Notes under the pieces: generated by a model
Told to the model about the DNA's origin: nothing
Database searches by the model: none
Seen by the model: only the letters and a program-made list of their open reading frames with translations
Source: Stachybotrys elegans
Lineage: Eukaryota; Ascomycota; Sordariomycetes; Hypocreales; Stachybotryaceae
DNA: 64,000 bases
Reading direction: 5' to 3'
Assembly (NCBI GenBank): GCA_020746835.1
Contig: JAGPNK010000012.1
Coordinates: forward strand, 1,178,001-1,242,000
Shown here: one piece after another, positions 46,442-57,517 of the stretch
Layout of the letters: each line of letters begins with the position of its first letter
How positions within the stretch are numbered: the stretch's first letter is position 1
Position numbers and translations under genes: made by a program

Positions 46442-47847
46442 CAACCGTCGCTGTATGATATCACCGCATGTTTTCCATCCCTGACCCATCCCTTCTCTGG
46501 TGCCTCCCGGTTTAGACTCTCCACCTTTTTCTCGCTCTCTACCCCAACGCATGTATCCGACTTGTTTGTTCTCAGGGCGAGGATCCTGACGCCACTTCGG
46601 CCAAGAGGGCCAAGCGAAGACTTGAAAGGGGCTGTATGCGGCCAGAGACCGTCTCGGGTCAACTTTCGATAGTTCAAGTCTCCTTTCCAAATAGTCAAAT
46701 GACTATCCTGCAGACGTTGGAATAGCTCAGGTGCCTTGCGGATAATGTCGTGGAATGAATAAGCGGTCGTCCAGAATGGATCAACTTCGACACGCATCAG
46801 ACCGAGCTCAAAATAGATCTTGATCTGAGTGGCCAAGGAATTGAAGCCGATTGAGCGCAAATGCTCGAGGAGGAAATCCATGTCTTTCGGTACAACGTCG
46901 CTGACAAACCAGGGAAAGCATTTCGCGTGTAGAGTGATGCTTGTTCCAAGTCCTGACTCGATGAGGTATGCCGCGTAAAGAACATCTGCAAATAGCTCGA
47001 AACCAGCATTATCCAGCACAATGTCAATGTGTCGCTTCGGTTTGGATGACTGCGTGGTTCTCAGATATTGCCACACTTCTGACATGTCATTGTCGACAAT
47101 GTTCTGTTGACTCTTCTCAATCGCCGCTTTTCCTTGCAGACTCTGAATTTCATCCAAACTGAGGTTTGTCAGAAGGGACAGGTCTGTTGCGTTTCCCCAC
47201 AAAGCCAGCTCTGTCATTTCAGCAAAGACAAGTCTCGCTAGCTCGTCGTCCAGGGTTTTGACTGGCTGTGCGGGGTTTATGACGACTTGGGTGAACCTAG
47301 TCGCCAGTTCCTCGACGGCTTTCTGCGACATGACGAGGGTAGATTCCTTTTGGCGCTTGAACACGTCGTATCCTTTCCAGGAAGTTGAGGTGGAAAACAA
47401 CAATTGTACCCGTCTGAAAGGTCAGCCGAGTTGGTTAAGAATATCACGAACATGCAAGACTAACCTATACAGATAGCATTCACCATACAGCCACGGACAG
47501 TGAAGCCAGGTCAATCTGCCTATCTCGAGCATCTGATTGTACGCCGCAATGTCTGCCGAGCCGTCATTTTCGAGTTGACTGATTTGTTAGTCTCGTCCAC
47601 ACGCAATCCGGAGCACTCACCGTAGCTCGGCATCCCCAATAATCTCCTCTTTCAGCTTCTGGAGCTTTCCCTGGATCGACTTGATTTCGTCCAATGCAGG
47701 GGTCGGGCCAAGTTCTGCGCCAGTAGTGCAGACATCATCGATCATACCCTGGACAAGCTTAGGCCAGCGAGACTTGGCCGTCTCCTGCGCCATTGTGCCT
47801 CGGTCGGACGTCCATACAGACGGGACGGCTGTATTTTGCGTATGCAT
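46438..47847 (-). CDS. ARMT1/DUF89 damage-control phosphatase
   Basis: Exons 47847-47621, 47578-47465 and 47413-46438 give 438 residues, near the length of yeast YMR027W. DUF89 signatures are clear: LLFSTSTSWKGYDVFKRQKES, the metal-binding LDNAGFELFAD, TLHAKCFPWFVSDV and WKGDLNYRKL, then LGPLGRSGVRILALRTNKSD. The family are metal-dependent (Co/Ni/Mn) phosphatases that remove damaged or excess sugar phosphates such as fructose 1-phosphate, in the cytosol. It is divergent from the AnmK-like kinase (393 bp), and a link in sugar-phosphate metabolism is possible (inference). Confidence 0.92.
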
Positions 47848-48240
47848 GGTTGAACTTATTGCGAAGTAACTGAAACAGAGTTGCCAGAAAGTAGGTTTGT
47901 CGATGAGGATGAAGTTGGCACTGGGTCTTTTATTCTTGCGATGACTTATAAACAGCTTAATCCATCATCAAGCCCTCCATCGGGGACAACCCGGGAATAA
48001 ACTGTCCGCTCGCGAACCCATCGAGGCGAGTTGCCAAAATGGGCCATTCGACGCGACGTGAGCTAGCAATTTCACTCCACCAAGTCACCCGCTCTGAGCT
48101 CGTCACGATAGTCCAAGCTAGGAATCTACGGTTCCCCAGATTGCCATTAATTCATGTTAAATACACATCCAAGATCCGTCAATGTCTCGACCAAACATCT
48201 TCAACACATTCTTCGACATCTTAACACCATCTATCTCACC
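47848..48240. promoter_or_regulatory. Bidirectional promoter: DUF89 and AnmK-like genes
   Basis: A 393 bp divergent spacer. No other feature is seen. Confidence 0.5.
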
Positions 48241-49731
48241 ATGACAGCATCTCAAAGCCAAAATGGGAGCCGCCCTGCCAACGGCCTATCCCATAGCAAT
48301 GGTAATGGGTATGGGCATCGCGGTTCTGGGGCGCTTGATTTGAAAGTTCTGGGAATGAACAGTGGCACTGCCATGGACGGTATCGATTGTGCACTGGTTC
48401 GATATTACCAAGAAACTCCAGATGCCGCCCTACATATGGAACTCATCAAGGTATGTTACAACTCGTGTTGTAGTCTGTTGCTGACCAGTTAGTATGACGA
48501 GATGCCTGTCCCTCAATGGATCAAGAAACCCGTCCTCACAATGCTTCGGGAGACCAAGACGACTCCTTCCAAGATGTCCCAGCTCAATGTACAACTTGGA
48601 CAAATGTTTGGTGACGCCGCCAAAGAGTTTTGTGAGAAACACGACATTTTGATGGACACCATCGATCTTATCGGGTCACATGGACAGACCATCTGGCTCC
48701 TGTCCATGCCAGAAGAGGGGGAGACGCGTTCTGCGTTTTGCCTTGGCGAAGGCACAGTCATCAGTGCCATGACTGGCGTCACAACTGTGACGGACTTCCG
48801 CATGGCAGAGCAAGCTGTGGGCAGACAGGGTGCCCCGCTTGTGGCTCTGATTGACGGCCTTTTGCTTCACCACCCGACCAAGTGGCGTGTCTGTCAGAAT
48901 ATTGGTGGAATTGCCAACCTCTGTGTCATTCCTCCTGATTCCGAGGGCGGTGTCGATGCAATGGTTGACTGGTAAGATCTCTCATACGGCTGTAGGGGGT
49001 TGACTAACGAGTACAGGGACTGCGGCCCGGGCAACATGTTCATCGACAATGCCATGAGACATTTCACCAACGGCGAGATGGAATACGACAAGGACGGTGA
49101 ATGGAGTACGAAAGGCACTGTATGCCAGGAGATTGTCGACAAATATCTGGATACAAACAAGTACTGCAACCACATTCCACCAAAGACCACCGGACGGGAG
49201 ACGTTTGGTGACAATGAAGGCCAAGAGCTTATCGAGCAGTGTCTTGCTGCTGGCTGTGACAAGTATGACACACTGGCAACCATTACTCGGATCACGGCCC
49301 AGAACATCATCAAGCAATACCGCACATTCTTCCCCCGCTTCGGCATCAGCGTGGAGAATATTGCAGAGGTCTACATGTGCGGCGGTGGTGCTCGGAACCC
49401 GACAATCATCAACTATCTGAAGGAGCAGCTTCCTAACACCAAGATCCGGGCGCTAGATGAGACTGGAATTCCATCAGATGCCAAGGAGGCAGTCTCCTTT
49501 GCCCAGCAAGCGATGGAGGCTATTCTGGGGCGAGCGGCGCTTGTTCCAGTCAACAGTGACAGCCTGGAGCCTAATACAATCTCAGGCAAGATCGCTCCTG
49601 GCAAGAGATGGCGGGAGATTATGGAATCCACAATCGAGTTTGGCAAGGGTTACTCCACCTTGCCTACAGTGAAGGAGATGGTTGTTGAAAAGCCGTACAC
49701 TAGCTGGAAAGCTATGCAAGCATATAGTTAG
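48241..49731 (+). CDS. AnmK-type anhydro-N-acetylmuramic acid kinase-like protein
   Basis: Exons 48241-48450, 48493-48971 and 49017-49731 give 467 residues. After an Asn/Gly/Ser-rich lead of about 35 residues the phosphate loop [16 protein letters not shown] appears, then [27 protein letters not shown] with the catalytic Asp, [18 protein letters not shown] and CGGGARNP, all AnmK hallmarks of the ASKHA fold. In bacteria AnmK phosphorylates and hydrolyses 1,6-anhydroMurNAc from peptidoglycan. Fungi lack peptidoglycan, so the substrate may be another anhydrosugar (levoglucosan kinase is a relative) or scavenged bacterial wall. Fungal introns show it is resident DNA, not contamination. Confidence 0.93.
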
Positions 49732-49946
49732 ATACTTGCTGTCGAATTGTCAATATATGAATACAATACTTCTAATTCCCATGAAGATTACACTATAGCT
49801 TAATAACAAGTATATCTAGCTATAGCTTGGTATCCCTCTAATCCCTTAGCTAGGCTGGCAAGGTTGGAGCTTCTATGTACATAGGGGCTGATCCAACAGA
49901 TATCGGCAGATACAAGCTCCTTATCCCACATACGCAAGGGGAAACT

Positions 49947-50415
49947 TTAGATGAGCTTCCCGGCATAACAGGTAGTAGGTCCAGTGGACATATGGACGTT
50001 CGTGTAGTCAAAGTAGTCGCCGTTGGGGTCTGTATGTTCAAGGGTGTCAGTGGCTTCTCTATCCGTACTTTTCGGGTAGTCACTTACGCATCAGTTTGAT
50101 ACATTGTCCCACTTCGCCAGATGTGCAACCCGTCTGGACGTCTCCTGATGCGCAGTTATCACCGCTGGCAGGTTTGGAGCCGATGCCAAAAACTTTGTAT
50201 TTGCGAGAGCTAAAGACGGCAATCGACTTTCTGCCCTTGGTCTCGAGGCAATAACTGTAGGTAGGGATGCCAGAGACAGAGCCGCCGATGGCGCCCGTGC
50301 AGTCATCGTTCTCGTACGCAGTGACGGCCCATTCGTCTGGAGCGGGTGACTGCCCTTGCACTACCCAGAGGGGCAGCACGAGGGCAGCAACGACTGAGGT
50401 GAAGGTGGCGCGCAT
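49947..50415 (-). CDS. Small secreted cysteine-rich protein, 136 aa
   Basis: Exon 1 (50415-50088) and exon 2 (50029-49947) are joined by a 58 bp intron (donor gtaagt, acceptor acag) that falls before the apparent stop of the first frame. The spliced protein has a signal peptide (MRATFTSVVAALVLPLWVVQG), six cysteines in the mature part and a GDYFDYTNVHMSTGP end. The upstream frame extension (to 50655) is not needed. No family is recognised. The size, cysteines and isolated location are like candidate effectors or surface proteins; that is inference. Confidence 0.8.
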
Positions 50416-51809
50416 CTCGAGAGCTTGCAGGCGTAGAAGAAATTGGATGTGAAACTGGGTGGTGATTGGGGGTAAAGGACGAGTGCTGGGTGATGCCAAA
50501 AGCCTCCAATAGAGGATGTTAACGACACTTATATAGTTAGTCCCCTTTCTCAGGCAAATCTTGCAGCTGCAAAGCTCATCGTGTCCGTGTACCTTGATTT
50601 GGACGTACATGACCAACATGACGTAGTTGGTGGAAACCAGCTCCGGTCTTATCATGAAGACATCGACTCTACCAGGCCTTTGCTAGGCCTAGGATCCGGG
50701 TTCAGCATCCAGGTGGCCGGTACGAGGGTGGATTGTGGGTTGGGCTCATGGCCGATAACCTAGGCTGAGTGAAAAGACAAGACAATGACGATCGGGATCG
50801 AAATCAACGTTTGTCAATGTACGCCATTCGGACCACGCCCTGACCCATTTTCAAGCAAAAGGTCTTTGCCAAGATGAAATCTTTTAGGAAACGTCAATGA
50901 TCTGCACTGTGTCCTACCCAGACTCGAGGATATCTGGTGTGAAGGAATCAGAATGGATTAGATCCTTGTCCTAGATGGCACTCGGAATACTACGTATTTC
51001 GTATCGGGCGTATCGGTACAATGCCAAGAGGCTAATGCCCAACGAGCTCTCTTTTATGTTCATACATCATAACGATGCTTAATATTTACAGGCGTCATAT
51101 TATCTAGCACTGCATGAATGTAATCCTCGAGATTTCGGGTAACTTGCGAATCTCGGCAACCTGTCAATATTTACCATTGCCTCAGACAGCTCGGCAGCCT
51201 ATCCCTCTCGACCAGGTCGTGGCCGGCGTGGCTTTAGATGTTGTGCACTATGCATGTTCCTGCTAGTGAAGGTGATCGTCGAGATGTAAATAGCGTCCAC
51301 CACCGGTTCAGGACCGTAGCTGTTGCGGATCATCTCAGATAGAGGAACACTTGAGGTTTCGAGCAGAGTGATTTGTGAGAATTCGGACTGGTTGACTTGC
51401 ACTCTACATGTATGATCGAGACTATGTCTATTTGTAGCCTCTGTCATGCACCCAAACCAGACGCTTACAAGAAGCTTTGCTTACCTATTTAAGGTATTGC
51501 CGCTTTCGCTCAGCATACATTCAGTTGTCTTCAGACTCGGCACAGTCTCGGCTCAGCTTTGTTAACCTAGGCCTGGATTTACTCACTTTGCACCATACGC
51601 ATGCGCCATTTCAAGTATGACCCGGAATCGTACCTCGATCAGTGACGCATTACAACGGACCAGAAACCGTTTATACTGGAGGCCAGTACATTTCCTGAGC
51701 CGTCCCAGATCCTGCTCCAGCTGGAACATGTACCAGTATTACTGTGGCTAGATAGCCTCTGTCCCGGGCTAGTATGATTGGGCTGCTGTGGACGGTACTC
51801 GTAGCTTGC
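50416..51809. other. Intergenic, about 1.4 kb
   Basis: I see no gene with coding character, RNA gene or repeat. It contains the promoter of the small secreted protein and the 3' flank of the next gene. Confidence 0.5.
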
Positions 51810-54605
51810 TTATACTTGCTGCTCCGGCCGTGATTCCCTCCCCAAGGCCTGGAAGCTCGCCCACGTCCGCGCCCCCGACAGTCCCACGCTCGCCAACGCC
51901 AGCATGAAGGCCGCCACTCCCAGCACCACAGCCGTCCAGAAAGTATACCAGGAGGTGGAATCCCTCTTGTCACGCCACAACGCCAGCAAGCCCCGCGGTT
52001 TCTGCTTTTCCATGAATTGCATGAGGATTCTTACCCGGGGCCCAAGCTCTGGGTAGCGTTCGTAAGGAAGCGGTCTCGTGATGCTCTCCACTTCCTCATC
52101 TAGGTACTCGAGCAGGTCCTTGCAATCTACCGGCAGCTCACATCTGTGGCCGTTCATGTCCTTGAGCAGAGTGCGGAGTGTTGGACGCTTGTCCACAACC
52201 TCGCTCCGATATTTGCCTGTCGTGAATCGAAATACTTTAGAGAATAGGCCAGCCCACCTTGATCCTTTGCTACTCGATAAGTGCTGTTTTTCTATCCACG
52301 TGCCTGATCGATGCCAAGGAAGAGATACGTTCTCGTCTTCCAAGGGAACCAGCCACCACGGAATGGGAAGCTCCAGCAGCTGCTCAAGCGCCTCTCCTGG
52401 GTCTTCCGAGAACAGCCATCTGTATGAGTGCATTACCTCTTGCCTATACGTCAAGTCTCTCGTCCGACTTCGATCTCTTCTCGCCCCAGAGTGGTGGTTT
52501 CTCGGGCACCCATATCGGTCACAGAACAAGCTGCCACGTTTCATCAGTACTTAGTCCGGTCCGGCTTCAAAAGAAAAGGTCTTCGGATCTTACTGCCAAC
52601 TTGCATTGTCGTAAATGTGCGAGAAGAACCAAAAAATAGAAACCGTCATGGTTGTGGTGTCAAACTTGAGGTGTTCTTCCATGTATTCTGTCCAATCCAC
52701 CTTCAAAAATCCGATCCTTTTCAGTACAGGAACTTTGAGGTGGGCCGTCGGGAACGCGTCGAGCTTGCCTGATCTGGTTCTGGATCCTGAGCGGGATCGC
52801 CCGCCCCGGAAGTTTTCATAGAGTACCCGGTTTGCAATCTCAGATAATGGTCTCTGCAACAGCTGGTCAACCGTGTCGAAGTCGAGGGCGGTTCGTGAAA
52901 AGATATCACCAGGGGTCTTCGCCCGTTTGCTCTTGGAGCAGGTGTTGATTAGCTCGATGGCAGCGAGGACGTAAATGACGTGCTTTTCGTATTTCGAATG
53001 CTCTTCCATCAGTGGCTGAATCAAGATTCTGCGTGCGTAGCACCTCTCCAGAACATTGCCCACAGGAGTAGTGTACCAAGCTTGCGCATCAGATTCAGTG
53101 GCCCATTCGTCATCCATGTCTTTTCTCACTTCATTCATAGCCTCGATGACCTCAATAAGAATCGATACCAATGTCTCTGGCTTGCAGTGTGCAAGGAAAG
53201 ACCATTGCTTCGGCATATGTGGCTCTGCTCTAGTCGATCCGAAATCGAGAAACGTACCCCGCGGCCTCCTGTCCCAGCAAGCATCAAGGCGCAACTCCGG
53301 ATCGCCCGTGCAGCAAAGCAGTCTCTCTTCTATCAAGGGAATGAGGGTAGTGAGGTGTTGCCAACTGGGTAGCACTGTAGTCTGGAGGACATAACGCATC
53401 TCTTCGCAAAGATTGACGAGATTCGGAAGGTCCACGCAGTCATAGTCGACGGCTGGGGCCATGCGATAACGCCGCGGGTACAGGAGGGATATATGTCGAG
53501 GGACAGCAAATCTCCAAGGTGACAAGAAGGCGTCTTGTGCAATGTCGGATGGCGAAGCAGTCCGCACTACGGCAGTAATGTACTCACCTTTTGCTCGTTC
53601 CAATCTCTCATTTCTCTCAAATTTCATGACATCTTCTGCCACAAACTCGGAAGAAGGTAACGTGGTGCTGTAGAAATCGACCCGAGGTCTTGTGCTCTGG
53701 GTGTCTGAGCTACGATCATCGCTCTCGCTTCCGCTCCACCAAGAGTCCCTGCTCCCATTCCTGTCGCTGGCTTCGAATCTGACGTGGCGATCCGATATCT
53801 GCGGGAGAAAGGTTCCATATGGCACGAGCCACTGGCATCCCGGAAGTGCAGGTTGGATGGACGCTGGCGCATCCATGTCTTCCGGTGAAGTTCCTGCGCC
53901 TGAAGCAGCCGCTTGTCCACCGTTGCGAACTTGTTTACTTGAAAGATCAGAGCGAGGCCTTTGCAAGGCAGGAATGCCTTTTCCTTTCTCTAAATCTACG
54001 TCGAAAACACTGCTCGCCGAATCACCTCTGCTGTTTATGTGTGGCTCAGGCTGTTGATAGTTTGCCAGGCCATTCAACAAAATCTCTCCCAGTCGGCTGT
54101 TTGTCTCAACAAGCTGACGGATCAAGGGGATAAGGCTGTCTTGAAAAGTTGAGGCGCCTGTATCGCCCCCTTGGGTGAGACTTGAATGCCCAAATTCCGC
54201 GTTGTTGCCGAGAGGACGTTCGTATGGCCTCAATACCTCAATGTAATTCACGCCCGAATCATGCGCTCTTTTAATCTCATATGCGGGACGAGCGTCCTTC
54301 AATCTCCCAAAATCATTTTCAGCAGCGGCGCGAGGATCGAATCTCCCATCAAACTCTGCACTTGAAGGGACTCTCCTTCCGGACTGACCTGCTTCCAAGC
54401 GTGTTTCATGGTAATCTCGATGTCGTACCTCTGGTCTCTGTTCTTGAAAAGTGGCGGCCTCGTTGGAAGCTTCCCAGCGCACATGTCCGGCTGCGGGTCG
54501 TGGTTCGGGGGCTCGCCGACGAGAACCTTTATAACGCGGAACTTCCTCTCGACTGGAGCCGGACCATGTCCGCTCATCATGATTGACGTTATAGAAGCTA
54601 TTCAT
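51810..54605 (-). CDS. Large uncharacterised fungal protein with C-terminal membrane segment
   Basis: Exon 1 (54605-52594) and exon 2 (52530-51810) are joined by a 63 bp intron, giving 910 residues. The first 330 residues are polar, Arg/Ser/Glu-rich and probably disordered. From about 330 on the chain is folded (ISLLYPRRYRMAPAVDYDCVDLPNLVNLCEEM, later VLKRIGFLKVDWTEYMEEHL and TVSIFWFFSHIYD). Near the end is one clear hydrophobic segment (YTFWTAVVLGVAAFMLALASVG). This resembles large lineage-specific ascomycete proteins with a terminal membrane anchor, some recalling the end of CorA-like proteins, but no GMN motif is present. No function can be assigned. Confidence 0.75.
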
Positions 54606-55172
54606 CTCAACAAGCCTTGAAACTAGATTGCTTTGACTTTGACCGAGATGACACGATGACGGGAGTCAATCAATTGCTGTTCCCTTCTTGTTTCTGTGCA
54701 TGGAAGCCGGTGAATCTTGCATGCGACAGGCATCAATGCATGTCGTACACATAAGCTGGAAATACCGCATATGTACAAACTTGGTCAACAGAGAAACGGG
54801 GCATGATGATATCGGAAGAAAGTAATTGCAGTGCATCTCCATTCGCTGACCCCCTCACTTTACAATTAAAGCTGACACCAGCTACATAACACGACATGAC
54901 CGGCATGGGTTTTTATCTCTTAACTTTGCTATCTGAACGACAAGCCATTTCCAAGTTAAAGCACTCTATCTTGTGATGGGAAACAACGGCATAACAAGAC
55001 TTGTAATTATGGACACATGGATCCTCCGAGTTGGGGAGCGTCATGGAGGCGACATGAATCCCCGCTCTGGTAATCGTTCCTATGACATTATATGCCTGGA
55101 CTATTTCCTCTCACTCAGCAAGTGGAAGACGATGCGGCCTCGGTCTGTGTGGAACGCTGCTGTTGGTAGGCT
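54606..55172. other. Intergenic
   Basis: Between the 5' end of the large protein gene and the 3' end of the hydrolase gene. Open frames here are weak. Nothing is recognised. Confidence 0.5.
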
Positions 55173-56421
55173 TCAAATATTTGACATCCAATTCTCAACG
55201 AGCTTCGCAATTTCCAGATTGTTCAATTCCACATGCATAAAATGGCCGTTGCCCCTAATGCCGACATCCTCAAGCTGGATCCACTGGAGAGTCACGCCAA
55301 CTTGACGAAGATAATCGGCAATACAGCGACCAGACGCAGTGATGAAGCCTGCCTCTCCAGAGAGTCCTAAATAAGGCACTCTGGATACGTTGGGGAGTTT
55401 CCGGGCCGGCTCAGACTGTTGGTAGCATTGTCTCTGTTCGAGGGTATCCTCCCCAACGGTTTCAACATGGAGCTCTATTAATGTTAGACAATGAAGCTCG
55501 GCGGTGTGCATTACTAACCGGAGGCATTGTTGATTGGTGGGTCATATGAAAGTCTCGAGAATGTCAATCCCCATGGACTTTGAGGCACGCCACCTAGTTC
55601 CCCAGAGTTATATCGCCAGAAAGGGGTTGTCGCCGGCTCCAAGTTGATGCTACCCTTGATAAACTCGGGACAATCGTTTGACAGCAGAATGGGGTAGAAC
55701 GCGCCAAGCGAATGGGCTATCAGAAATGCCTTGCCCAGCCTCGATCCATGTCTCGTATTTGACTTTGTTATCAGTGACAACAGTTTGCATCCAGATGCCC
55801 GCATGGCCAGTTCTTGGCGCTCGAAATTCAACGTCCAGGGTATCAGCGTTTTGACAAACGCTTGAAACGCAGGATCATTGTCCACCCCACTGCCTGGCCA
55901 CTGTGTATGATTTTCCGACGGAGCAGTCCATCTTGCTTGTGCAATTTCGCGGGATACTCCGGGTGCAAATGTTAATGAGGCAAAGTCATTCGCAGCACTG
56001 CGTGCACCAGAATATGCATCAACCAGGTACACGGCATAACCTTGTGAGATGAAGTAGGATGCCCACCCCATCCTATCTTGTTAGCTAGGCAACATTTCGT
56101 TCGTGCTTCATACCTATTGTCGGGAGTGTTTAGCCAAGTTACCGCCGATGTGCCACCTCCATGGAAGAAGACCAAAGGATTGGGCTGCGAGACCCCATGG
56201 ACAGGAAGCAGCTTCTCAACGTAGATCTGATCAACTGTGACGTTTCCAGTTGCCGTTTCAACGTAGCGTCCTCCTACGTAGAAGAAGCTCCGAATGTAGG
56301 GTGTCTCATTGGTCTGGCAGAGCGGATTGATGGCATTGTCTCCAGTGCAGCCATTTGTGAAAGCGGCCACCGGAAGCAAGGCCAGGGACAATGCAACAAC
56401 TCTCACACCATAATGAAACAT
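55173..56421 (-). CDS. Secreted alpha/beta-hydrolase
   Basis: Exons 56421-56114, 56072-55519 and 55474-55173 (introns 41 and 44 bp) give 387 residues. A signal peptide (MFHYGVRVVALSLALLPVAA) starts it. The oxyanion motif HGGG follows PLVFF. The nucleophile elbow is AHSLGAF, with Ala in place of the first Gly of GxSxG. A likely His is in GNGHFMHVE near the C-terminus. It resembles fungal secreted esterase or prolyl-aminopeptidase-like hydrolases. The substrate is unknown. It is divergent (1.1 kb) from the beta-mannosidase. Confidence 0.88.
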
Positions 56422-57517
56422 GGTGTACGCTTAAACTTCAGGGTAGGCGATATAAGAATGACGAAAGCTATGTCGAAAGCTGCGTTGGGTGAAGTCCAGT
56501 CTTAGCTGCTTGCTCACCACTACTTATAATGCAGCATTACCCCGCAGTGTCCCTCAAATATTAAATAAAGTGGCTGGACTGGATTCTCAATAGCTCCTAG
56601 TTCCCCGCTCCTGTCAGAAATTAGCAGGCTTATTTGGGCCTTATTTCCCTATACGCAATCAAGGGTATCGGCCACAATATAAAGGCGGTGTAGGTCAATG
56701 GTGCAGAGGTGGATGGTAATATTGGCCTATTGGCGATGCATATTACATACAACATTAATGAGTCCTAGCAGATGAGACATTCGAGAAGGACACATAACGC
56801 AAGTTATTACCTCTAGAAGGCGAAATGGCCCTCGCATTTGGTTACCACAGAAGAGCGGGGCAGCCCAGGCTGAACTCTACGGCAACAGCCGCGTTCAACG
56901 ATATCCCGAGCATTGCATGTCTTCCTCGGCATGGGTTGAGCCAGGTGGTTCCTTGAAGTTGATCTTGTCTCGTGAGTTTGGTCGAACTAGTCATATTTTA
57001 ACAGGCACCAGTCGAAAGAAAACATTGGGACTTGGCTACTATCGGTATAGAACTGGCTCCTGACGCACCCATATGCGTAGTCGGCGAGGCCACACCCATG
57101 GCAGGGCTCAAGAAGCATGAGGACAGGTAGTCTCTCAGGCTCAGTGGCTATGAGACCTGCTGCGCAGTCGAGCGCAGAAACCGGACCTCTCACCGGCGAA
57201 GGAGAAGACTGGTTCCACCGGGCGGCCTTGGAAAGGGACTCCTCAGATAGGTTTCATGGCAGAAGCATTGTGAAGACTCACCAGACATGGATTAAAGCTA
57301 AAGGAATAGTGAATAAAGAAATTGTGATATTGCGCCAACGTGACCTTGGAGCTCGATTCGCTGCATATCCACCTCTTGTCTACCCTCAATACAAATGTTG
57401 GCTGATATCCACAATTACTAGTTACACTCCCCCTCCACAATCATCCGCCAAACCACCGTAGTATAAAAGCGATCCTTCCTCTGTAAATTTCACTCCAATT
57501 TCTCCGTAACCGCACCG
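56422..57517. promoter_or_regulatory. Bidirectional promoter region: hydrolase and beta-mannosidase
   Basis: About 1.1 kb. A TATAAAA at 57462-57468 lies about 50 bp before the beta-mannosidase ATG. No other gene is seen. Confidence 0.5.

Noticed and set aside
48241..49731. AnmK gene as bacterial contamination
   Set aside because: Two introns with fungal splice signals interrupt it and its neighbours are fungal.
50416..50655. Upstream extension of the small secreted protein (191 aa frame)
   Set aside because: It would bury the signal peptide; the Met at 50415 gives a standard secretion start.
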